Shown here one piece after another: positions 1-5,331 of a stretch of DNA of 6,430 bases (positions are counted from its first letter, which is position 1; each line of letters opens with the position of its first letter). The DNA is from Oscillospiraceae bacterium (GTDB taxonomy: Bacteria > Bacillota > Clostridia > Oscillospirales > Ruminococcaceae), in contig CAADWC010000073.1 of the NCBI GenBank assembly GCA_900752625.1, positions 1 through 6,430 of the forward strand. Direction: 5' to 3'. The position numbers and the translations under genes were made by a program. A model generated the notes under the pieces. The model was not told where the DNA came from and ran no database searches. It was given only the letters and a program-made list of their open reading frames with translations.

Positions 1-1
1 A

Positions 2-829
2 AGCTACAGGCTGGTAAGCTTCGACGATCTTGCCGGGCTGGAGGAGCAGCTGGATTTTTACGACGGAGCAATAAAGCTTATACAGCTTGCGGAGCATAAG
101 GGTCTTAAAATGTGCCGTCCGGAGATTCTGCCCATGGAACGGCGGGAGGCTGAAATAAAGGGCGTTTTCGATCTGTGTCTTTTTAAATCGGCAATCGTCA
201 GAAACCGCAGCGCCTGCGGAGACGATCTTATTGTAAGAAACGACGTTTCAATGAACGAAGGCGAGCGCTTTTTTATTCTGACCGGCGCAAACAACGGAGG
301 AAAAACGACTTTTATCAGGGCGGCGGGGCTTTGTCAGCTCCTCGCTCAGGCCGGATTGTATGTTCCGGCGGAAAGCTGCCGCATATCCCCCGTGGATTTT
401 ATATATACCCATTTTCCCAAGGAGGAGCAGATCGGAATAAATACCAGCCGCTTTACTACTGAAATAAAGGAGTTCAAGACCATAAGCGACACTATAACCG
501 AAAACAGCATGCTGCTTATGAACGAGTCGATACAGAGCACGACGCCAAAAGAGTGCGTTGATATTGCAGCAGAGCTTATAAAAATCTTTATATTTATCGG
601 CGTTCGCGGGTTCTTTGCAACTCATCTTACCGATCTTGCGTATATGTGTGAAGAGTTTAACGGCGAACCTGACATAAGATCTAAAACCGCAAGCCTTGTG
701 ATGCATACAGACGAGGTGACTCAGAAGCGTATGTACAGAGCAGAACACGGACTTCCGTCGGAAAACAGCTATGCAAAAGCAATATTTGAACAATTCGGAA
801 TCGATATGAAAAAAATAAGAAACAGGTGA
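2..829 (+). CDS. MutS-family ATPase, C-terminal part (5' end outside the window)
   Basis: The reading frame is open from base 2 and ends at TGA 827-829, giving 275 residues of a longer protein. Seen directly: a P-loop GANNGGKTT (fragment residues 95-103), a SRFTTEIKEF segment matching the MutS signature region, a Walker B-like MLLMNES (170-176) and an FATH segment like the family's switch histidine. These are in the order of the MutS domain V ABC-type ATPase, which binds ATP and couples it to DNA-clamp movement. The Walker B aspartate is asparagine here while the following glutamate is kept; this resembles MutS-related paralogues rather than canonical mismatch-repair MutS. Fewer than 100 residues follow the FATH motif and there is no room for the Smr nuclease domain of MutS2. 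I therefore call it a MutS-like ATPase without assigning mutS or mutS2. The gene converges on sigK, 69 bases away. Role in repair, recombination or another process is not shown. Confidence 0.9.
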   Translation, partial: SYRLVSFDDLAGLEEQLDFYDGAIKLIQLAEHKGLKMCRPEILPMERREAEIKGVFDLCLFKSAIVRNRSACGDDLIVRNDVSMNEGERFFILTGANNGGKTTFIRAAGLCQLLAQAGLYVPAESCRISPVDFIYTHFPKEEQIGINTSRFTTEIKEFKTISDTITENSMLLMNESIQSTTPKECVDIAAELIKIFIFIGVRGFFATHLTDLAYMCEEFNGEPDIRSKTASLVMHTDEVTQKRMYRAEHGLPSENSYAKAIFEQFGIDMKKIRNR

Positions 830-840
830 TCCTTATCTGC

Positions 841-870
841 GGCGGTCTGTTAAAGACCGCCTGCTTTGTT
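841..870 (+). terminator. Weak intrinsic terminator after the MutS-like gene
   Basis: GGCGGTCT (841-848) and AGACCGCC (854-861) form a perfect 8-bp GC-rich stem with a 5-nt loop, 11 bases after the MutS-like stop codon. The following tract (TGCTTTGTT) is only moderately T-rich, so termination may be incomplete. The hairpin lies between two convergent genes. On the minus strand it has no T-tract, so it is less convincing as the sigK terminator. Confidence 0.5.
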
Positions 871-898
871 ATGACAACGCTGCGTTAATTTACTTTTA

Positions 899-1582
899 TC
901 AGTTCATATGTGATTTTAAGGTTTGCAGGGCTTTTTTCTCTATTCTTGAAACATAGGAGCGGGAAATGTTGAGCTTCTGCGCCACCTCCCGCTGAGTAAG
1001 AGGATGCCTGTTGTAAAGACCGTATCTCATAATTATAATTTCCGATTCTCTTTTGTCAAGATATTTGTCAACAAGTTTATAAAGTCTTTCTGAGGACAAA
1101 ATAAGTTCTATACTGTCGGAAACGCTGCTTCCGTCTGAGATGATGTCTATGAGAGTAAGCTGGTTTCCGTTTTTATCTGTTTCGATAGGCTCGTCAAAGT
1201 GAAGCTCTCCGGCCGATTTTTTCAGCGAACGGAAATGCATAAGAATTTCGTTCTCAACGCATCTGGAAGCATATGTAGCAAAACGGCAGCCTTTTGTGTA
1301 GTCGAATGTTGAAACCGCTTTTATAAGACCTATCGTTCCTATTGAAATAAGATCCTCCTGGTCTTTTGAAGCGGAGTAGTATTTTTTTATAATGTGAGCC
1401 ACCAGTCTAAGGTTATGTTCTATAAGCTTATCCTTTGCCGCTTTGTCGCCTTTTGATATCCTCTCGAAGCATTCCCGTTCCTCCTTTGCCGAAAGCGGTT
1501 TCGGAAAAGTATTCTTACCGTCGAAATGCAGAGCGAAGAACAGGAAATGACTGCTGAGAAATTGTATTATAATTTGAAACAT
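899..1582 (-). CDS. sigK: RNA polymerase sporulation sigma factor SigK (pro-sigma-K)
   Basis: This is the sigma-70 family factor that directs late mother-cell transcription (spore coat, cortex, mother-cell lysis). From the ATG at 1582 it is 227 residues. A hydrophobic N-terminus is followed by FPKPLS, which aligns with FPQPLS of Bacillus subtilis SigK. Region 2 then contains LIEHNLRLVAHI, EDLISIGTIGLIKA and FATYASRCVENEILMH (about residues 53-118), and region 4 carries a helix-turn-helix TQREVAQKLNISRSYVSRIEKKAL (about 196-219). The start at 1582 gives a pro-sequence of about 19 residues before the position matching the B. subtilis SpoIVFB cleavage site (20 residues there). The upstream ATG at 1612 would add ten residues and lies only 2 nt from the AAAGGAG at 1615-1621, too close for good initiation. 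It remains an alternative. The gene is intact, with no skin-type element. Identification as SigK is by recalled similarity and is strong. Confidence 0.93.
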   Translation of the reverse strand: MFQIIIQFLSSHFLFFALHFDGKNTFPKPLSAKEERECFERISKGDKAAKDKLIEHNLRLVAHIIKKYYSASKDQEDLISIGTIGLIKAVSTFDYTKGCRFATYASRCVENEILMHFRSLKKSAGELHFDEPIETDKNGNQLTLIDIISDGSSVSDSIELILSSERLYKLVDKYLDKRESEIIIMRYGLYNRHPLTQREVAQKLNISRSYVSRIEKKALQTLKSHMN

Positions 1583-1621
1583 AGCCGTTATTATGCTTCC
1601 GTATGGAAGCATTACTCCTTT
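1582..1621 (-). promoter_or_regulatory. sigK ribosome-binding site separated from the start by a perfect hairpin
   Basis: Read on the minus strand: AAAGGAG (1621-1615), two bases, then an 8-bp perfect inverted repeat ATGCTTCC / GGAAGCAT (1612-1605 and 1600-1593) with a 4-base loop, then ten bases and ATG at 1582. In linear form the Shine-Dalgarno sequence is 2 nt from the ATG at 1612 and 32 nt from the ATG at 1582. If the hairpin folds in mRNA, the effective distance to ATG 1582 becomes about 12 nt and the upstream ATG is buried in the stem. The sequence is seen directly; the folding role is inference. Confidence 0.5.
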
Positions 1622-1669
1622 CCCCGATATCCGGCGCAGAGCAATCCTTGGTATTGCAACCGTGTTTCC

Positions 1670-1699
1670 GGTGTATTTATCGGTTTTTATATCCTATGA
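1670..1699 (-). promoter_or_regulatory. Possible sporulation-type (sigma-E-like) promoter of sigK
   Basis: On the minus strand TCATAGG (1699-1693) and AATACACC (1677-1670) are separated by 15 bp. They partially match the sigma-E boxes (KMATATT and CATACAAT), and sigma-E transcribes sigK in B. subtilis. The overlapping CATAGGATA (1698-1690) fits the sigma-K -10 pattern CATANNNTA but lacks a well-placed -35 box. Both matches are weak. Confidence 0.2.
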
Positions 1700-1714
1700 A
1701 AAATAACGGTTTGT

Positions 1715-1753
1715 CTATGCATAGGTATTGAATTTGATTTTGTTAAAATGCAT
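1715..1753. repeat. Two ATGCATA palindromic sites 31 bp apart
   Basis: CTATGCATAG (1715-1724) is a perfect 10-bp palindrome. ATGCATA recurs at 1748-1754, so the two ATGCAT cores start exactly 31 bp apart, about three helical turns, which would place two bound proteins on the same DNA face. They lie between the divergent sigK and beta-helix genes. The sites are seen; an operator role is inference, and short palindromes in AT-rich DNA can be chance. Confidence 0.35.
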
Positions 1754-1764
1754 AAAAGATTTTG

Positions 1765-1792
1765 ATTTTTTTGTGAATCTGCACAAAAAAAT
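1765..1792. repeat. 11-bp perfect inverted repeat upstream of the beta-helix gene promoter
   Basis: ATTTTTTTGTG (1765-1775) and CACAAAAAAAT (1782-1792) are exact reverse complements around the 6-base centre AATCTG. The right arm ends 30 bp before the -35 box at 1823. The position, symmetry and A/T tracts fit an upstream operator, an intrinsically curved or UP-like element, or both. The stem is nearly all A/T and has no separate T-tract, which makes a terminator less likely. Confidence 0.55.
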
Positions 1793-1822
1793 TTTGATGA
1801 TCTCTTTAGTTTTGTGTTATTC

Positions 1823-1851
1823 TTGACACTCAAATCCGAATGGTTTATAAT
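1823..1851 (+). promoter_or_regulatory. Perfect consensus sigma-A promoter of the beta-helix gene
   Basis: TTGACA (1823-1828) and TATAAT (1846-1851) match both hexamers perfectly and are separated by the optimal 17 bp. AT-rich DNA with A and T tracts lies just upstream. Transcription should start near 1858, leaving a leader of about 247 nt before the ATG at 2105. A promoter this strong suggests high vegetative transcription, or control by the upstream repeats or the leader. Confidence 0.88.
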
Positions 1852-1857
1852 TAATTA

Positions 1858-2104
1858 CATAAGACTGCATCTGACTGAGAACTATTCCGTACGGACTGTT
1901 TCCGGGAGCGCTGTAATACAGACAATATAACCGCAGTTAATATCCTTCGCTTCAAGGCGGAGGGTTTAATTTATAAATTCAGAAGATAATATGAAACAGC
2001 AGGACGCCGTCCTGACTGCTTGACCTATGACCGGTTAGCGGCTTATTTAACGCAGACATACAATGGAGAGAAACAAAACGTTTGGCTGGAGGAAAATTTA
2101 GGCG
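1858..2104 (+). promoter_or_regulatory. Long structured 5' leader of the beta-helix gene
   Basis: About 247 nt separate the inferred transcription start from the ATG. Foldable elements seen: GACTGC (1863-1868) with GCAGTT (1933-1938); CTGT/ACAG (1911-1914, 1918-1921); the 13-bp hairpin at 1937-1969; and AGCAG/CTGCT (1998-2002, 2016-2020) enclosing GAC/GTC. GACTGC recurs at 2014-2019, so GCAGTT could pair with either copy. Two very short ORFs lie in it: 1991-2023 (10 codons) and 2063-2101 (12 codons), the second overlapping the beta-helix gene's Shine-Dalgarno sequence and stopping 3 bases before its ATG; neither has a convincing ribosome-binding site. I compared it with recalled motifs of the TPP, c-di-GMP-I, SAM, lysine, glycine and T-box classes and saw no match. 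It may be an unassigned cis-regulatory RNA or only a long UTR. Confidence 0.4.
1937..1973 (+). terminator. Terminator-like hairpin inside the leader (possible attenuator)
   Basis: TTAA (1937-1940), one bulged T, then ATCCTTCGC (1942-1950) pair with GCGGAGGGT (1957-1965) and TTAA (1966-1969), giving 13 bp including G-T pairs around a 6-nt loop. The 3' side runs TTTAATTTAT, a weak U-tract. It could end a short RNA of about 115 nt or act as an attenuator, but the tract is poorer than in the clear terminators elsewhere in this window. Confidence 0.35.
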
Positions 2105-4612
2105 ATGAATGGCAAAAAGGCAAAGATAATTATTTACATGATAACTGCGGCACTGATGATGCAGTTTTTTTCACTGAGCGGCGTCGCTTATGATGTTTCA
2201 AAAATAAAAGGGGCCGTAAAGACCTCCGGAGCTAAGCTCCCGGAATATTCTGACGGCTGCGAGGAAATAAACATAGTAGACGAGGGAGCAGACGGAAGCG
2301 GCGAAAAGGATTCCGCAAAGGCGATACAGAAAGCTCTCGACTATGCAAGGGATAACGCTTCGGATAAGCTTCAGATAAAGGTGTTCGTTCCGGCGGGAGA
2401 ATACAGGATATCAAAAACGCTTAAAATCTACAGCAATACGTGGCTGTATCTTGAGGACGGAGCAGTTATAAAAAAATGCTTCAACAGCGGCTGTATGCTT
2501 AAAAATACCAAGCAGTTCGGCGGCGGAGGCTATGACGCCGACCGTAATATAATTATTGAGGGCGGAACATGGGACGGTAACACCTCGGAATATAACGGCA
2601 TGGAATATTTTTCAAATATAAGAATAGGTCATGCGAGAAATATTATTTTTAAAGATACAAAAGTGTGCAACAACAAAAACGGGCATCATCTTGAGCTTGG
2701 CGGAATAGAAGGGCTTACAATAGACGGCTGTTCTTTCAGCGGCTATACCGGAAGTCTGCAAAAGGAGGCTGTTCAGCTTGACGTAATGAATAATGCTGAA
2801 TTGTTTATTGAATATGAGCCTTTTGACGATACTGCAACCAACAATGTGGTTATAAAAAACTGTAAGTTTACGGATCTGTGCAGAGGAATCGGTTCTCATT
2901 CTGCGGTTTTGGGAAAATATTATACGAATACTATTATAAAGAACAATACATTTAAAAATATACGGGGCGTTTGCATCATAATGTACAATCATAAGAACTG
3001 CACCATTCAGGACAACGTAATGTCAAAAGTCGGAATGGGAATAGATTTTATGTACATGAGCGAGGACGGCTCTACTGATTATTTCAAGCCGGCAAGCGGA
3101 GGCTACGAAGCCGGAAAAAGCAATATTGACGACGACGCTCAGACAGTGATAAAGGGAAACATTATCAAGACCCGTATTACCTCTATAGCTCCTCAGCCGT
3201 ATGGGATCAGGATCTACGGCAAAAAAGTAAAGGGAACAAAACTGCCGGACTATAATTATAGGGTTCAGGGTGTTGAGATAAGTGAAAATAAGATCACTTC
3301 GGCGGCTCAGGCGGTCATACTTGACGATGCCGCAGACTGTTTGATTTCAGGCAATACTATAAGCGGAAGCAAAGGCGACTGCGTTGAAGGTTCAAATCTT
3401 GTCGATATTATCAGGAGCAAAAATATAACGGTTTCTTCCAATTCCGTTTCAGGCAGCGGCGGTGACGGAATTAAAATCAGTGGCGGTAAAAAATTTACCG
3501 TTAAAAACAATACCGTCAGCACTGCAGGAGGTTCGGCGATTTGTTTTGTCAACGCTGTTACCGAATCCGAGATCTCAGGGAATACGGTGAAAAATCCGTC
3601 TGCCTGCGGAATTATTGTTAAGACTTCATGTGAGAATATATCGGTTGACGGAAATTCGGTAGAGTTTGCCGGAGCGTCGGGAATATGCTTTTCCGATAAG
3701 ACGATTGAAAATATAAGCTGTACCGGCAATTCCGTAGCTCAGTGTGCAAGAGGCATATGCATTACCGAAGAAAGCAGGGCATTTGTAAGCGGCAGTGCGT
3801 TCAGCAGCAATAAAAAAAATATTGCAATCGGAGAAGGCTCATACTGTATGCTCAATGCTCCTTCCGGATTTGCTTCATCCGAAATAACGGAAAAAACGGC
3901 GGTTCTTTCTTGGGATTATCAGAGCGAGGCGGCAGGCTATGAAATATATCGTAAGCGCGGCGCCGACGGCGAGTATGAACTTGTTTCAGATCAGACGGAT
4001 ATAAAGTTTTCAGAAGACGGACTTAATTCTAAAACACTGTATTTTTACAAGGTTGTACCTTATGTGATGCAGGGAGAAAATAAGCAGTCGGGAAAGGCTG
4101 TAGAAGATTTTGCCGTTAAAACAAAAACGGCTATTGAAAATGCATATATCGACATTCAGCCTGAAATGGCCTATACCGGAAAGGCGAGAACGCAGGATAT
4201 AACGGTAAAGGCTGCCGGAATAACTCTTATACCTGATATGGATTATACGGTGGAGTATTTCAACAATGTAAATATTGGAACTGCTCAGGTGAAAATAACT
4301 GCACAGGGGGATTACTGCGGAGAGGTAACAAGAGAATTTAATATCGTTCCAATGAATCAGGAATCCCTGAAGGTACAGCCCAGAACCGAAAAGCCGTCGT
4401 CGCTTATAAGCAAAAGAAATTCGGACGGCGGATACAGCGTGATATGCAAACTAAACGACTTTGTTTCCCTGGCGGACGGAAACGAACTGAAATCTCCGAT
4501 ACAGATTAGCCTGGAATCCTTTACCGTAAGAAAAACTTATCTTGTAAGCGTAAGGTCATATAGTATGGTAGACGGCACACGAATTTACGGTGTATGGTCC
4601 GAACCAAGGTAA
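2105..4612 (+). CDS. Secreted right-handed parallel beta-helix protein (pectate lyase superfamily) with FnIII and Ig-like domains
   Basis: This 835-residue protein is probably exported to the cell surface or medium to bind or cleave a polysaccharide. A signal peptide is visible: basic NGKKAK, hydrophobic residues 8-25, likely cleavage after GVA (about 28). From residue 53, INIVDEGADGSGEKDSAKAI is typical of the Pectate_lyase_3-type N-terminus, followed by FVPAGEYRISKTL and many beta-helix coils rich in N-x-(I/V)-x-x-N/G steps, to about 578. Late coils (440-575) are short repeats such as VSSNSVSGS, ISGNTV and VDGNSV. A polar patch HHLELGG (194-200) and KEAVQLDV (220-227) may line the active groove. 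A fibronectin-III domain (about 585-672) and an Ig-like domain (676-750) follow. The last 80 residues end in VRSY..VDG..YGVWSE. No dockerin, LPXTG or S-layer motif is seen. GGAGG (2088-2092) lies 12 nt before the ATG. Substrate and catalysis (lyase, hydrolase, epimerase or adhesin) cannot be decided. Confidence 0.9.
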   Translation: MNGKKAKIIIYMITAALMMQFFSLSGVAYDVSKIKGAVKTSGAKLPEYSDGCEEINIVDEGADGSGEKDSAKAIQKALDYARDNASDKLQIKVFVPAGEYRISKTLKIYSNTWLYLEDGAVIKKCFNSGCMLKNTKQFGGGGYDADRNIIIEGGTWDGNTSEYNGMEYFSNIRIGHARNIIFKDTKVCNNKNGHHLELGGIEGLTIDGCSFSGYTGSLQKEAVQLDVMNNAELFIEYEPFDDTATNNVVIKNCKFTDLCRGIGSHSAVLGKYYTNTIIKNNTFKNIRGVCIIMYNHKNCTIQDNVMSKVGMGIDFMYMSEDGSTDYFKPASGGYEAGKSNIDDDAQTVIKGNIIKTRITSIAPQPYGIRIYGKKVKGTKLPDYNYRVQGVEISENKITSAAQAVILDDAADCLISGNTISGSKGDCVEGSNLVDIIRSKNITVSSNSVSGSGGDGIKISGGKKFTVKNNTVSTAGGSAICFVNAVTESEISGNTVKNPSACGIIVKTSCENISVDGNSVEFAGASGICFSDKTIENISCTGNSVAQCARGICITEESRAFVSGSAFSSNKKNIAIGEGSYCMLNAPSGFASSEITEKTAVLSWDYQSEAAGYEIYRKRGADGEYELVSDQTDIKFSEDGLNSKTLYFYKVVPYVMQGENKQSGKAVEDFAVKTKTAIENAYIDIQPEMAYTGKARTQDITVKAAGITLIPDMDYTVEYFNNVNIGTAQVKITAQGDYCGEVTREFNIVPMNQESLKVQPRTEKPSSLISKRNSDGGYSVICKLNDFVSLADGNELKSPIQISLESFTVRKTYLVSVRSYSMVDGTRIYGVWSEPR

Positions 4613-4666
4613 ATATCTGTTTCAGCCGTCTGAACGCCTTTTGAATAGGTGGTAACAGTTTAAAAG

Positions 4667-4701
4667 AAAAATCCGCGAGCGTGTTCGTTTCGCGGATTTT
4701 T
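4667..4701 (+). terminator. Strong intrinsic terminator after the beta-helix gene
   Basis: AAAAATCCGCGA (4667-4678) and TCGCGGATTTTT (4690-4701) form a perfect 12-bp stem with an 11-nt loop that can partly pair further (GCG/CGT). The 3' arm ends in five T. The A-run on the 5' side means it could also terminate minus-strand transcripts. It starts 54 bases after the stop codon. Confidence 0.9.
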
Positions 4702-4812
4702 GCAATTTAATATTGTTTTGTTGTTGAACAGGCGTCTTTAGGTTATGTTAAATTACATCATAAAGATATAGCCTTACGGCTGTTTGCATCACAGCCATGA
4801 ATGTAAAAAACA

Positions 4813-4840
4813 AAAAAGACCGCTTTTATGCAGTCTTTTT
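4813..4840 (-). terminator. Intrinsic terminator of the acidic membrane protein gene
   Basis: AAAAAGAC (4813-4820) pairs with GTCTTTTT (4833-4840). A C/A mismatch and a further GC/GC step follow inward, with a 6-nt loop. On the minus strand it lies 30 bases past the stop at 4871 and runs into six T from the A-run at 4812-4817. A/T tracts on both sides make it potentially bidirectional. Confidence 0.82.
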
Positions 4841-4870
4841 CGCAATAAAAAGTATGAAAATCAGAAATGG

Positions 4871-5149
4871 TTACTTGTCAACTTCTTCAACCGGATCTTC
4901 AATGTTGTCAAGATCGGCTTCCGCATCGTCCGTTACACCGGCTGCGGCAGTATCATCAGCGGCTTCGCTGTCGTCAGAAGTTTCCTCAGTTGTACATTCG
5001 TCGCAGTCGCAGCAGCAGTCGTCAAAATCATCATCAAGCTCTTCGTAATCGTAGTCCTGAAGCTCCTTGCGCTTTTTTAATGCAAAAATTGCAGCAGCAC
5101 CGGCAGCGACAGCTCCGAGAGCAGCAAATATTTTCAATCCATTACCCAT
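4871..5149 (-). CDS. Small membrane-anchored acidic protein with a five-cysteine cluster (unknown function)
   Basis: The 92-residue protein has a glycine/alanine-rich hydrophobic helix (about residues 5-24) followed at once by KKRK (25-28). By the positive-inside rule, the tail should be cytoplasmic unless the helix is cleaved. Residues 29-92 contain 30 Asp/Glu and a single Lys. The cluster CCCDCDEC (45-52) sits in the most acidic part and looks capable of binding metal or forming disulfides. The N-terminal architecture recalls YtxH-like small membrane proteins, but I recognise no family for the tail. The start at 5149 is chosen because AAAGGAG (5165-5159) lies 9 nt upstream; a longer frame to 5209 would place this site inside the coding region. 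It has its own promoter and terminator and lies downstream of rsmE on the same strand. That it is a real gene is well supported; its function is unknown. Confidence 0.85.
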   Translation of the reverse strand: MGNGLKIFAALGAVAAGAAAIFALKKRKELQDYDYEELDDDFDDCCCDCDECTTEETSDDSEAADDTAAAGVTDDAEADLDNIEDPVEEVDK

Positions 5150-5232
5150 GTTCAAACACTCCTTTAATTTCTTTCCGATACGAAGCAGCAATGTATATAA
5201 GCAACGCAAGTTTATCGTATCAGTTTATATAT

Positions 5233-5261
5233 ATTATACCACACGCTTTGCCGATAATCAA
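5233..5261 (-). promoter_or_regulatory. Sigma-A promoter of the acidic membrane protein gene
   Basis: On the minus strand TTGATT (5261-5256) and TATAAT (5238-5233) are separated by exactly 17 bp. Transcription should begin near 5226, leaving a leader of about 77 nt before the ATG at 5149. This supports expression independent of rsmE. Confidence 0.8.
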
Positions 5262-5331
5262 GTATTTTTCAAAAAATAAAAAAATAAGTTGAGTTTTTTG
5301 TGCATATTTAACAAATATGATTCCGTGACCT

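Noticed and set aside
248..793. Minus-strand 181-codon frame over the MutS-like gene
   Set aside because: It is antisense to conserved ATPase motifs and the product has no recognisable family features.
1871..1880. CTGAGA in the leader as a TPP riboswitch (thi box)
   Set aside because: The second conserved TPP segments (ACCTGATCTGG-like and the GCGAAGGGA end) are absent, and the downstream gene is unrelated to thiamine.
2000..2042. GGACGC followed by CTATGACCGGTTAGCGG as a c-di-GMP-I (GEMM) riboswitch
   Set aside because: The 3' part is vaguely similar, but the conserved GCAAAGC element and the P2 hairpin with its tetraloop receptor are missing.
3307..3729. Minus-strand 140-codon frame inside the beta-helix gene
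   Set aside because: It is antisense to repetitive beta-helix coils of a clear gene, with no recognisable domain or initiation signal.
4867..5292. Plus-strand open frames of 70-141 codons overlapping the acidic protein gene
   Set aside because: They are low-complexity shadows of the Asp/Ala-rich minus-strand gene, have no ribosome-binding site, and the minus-strand gene has a promoter, Shine-Dalgarno sequence and terminator.
5303..5319. CATATTT/AAATATG hairpin after rsmE as a terminator
   Set aside because: The stem is nearly all A/T with a 3-nt loop and is not followed by a T-tract on the minus strand.
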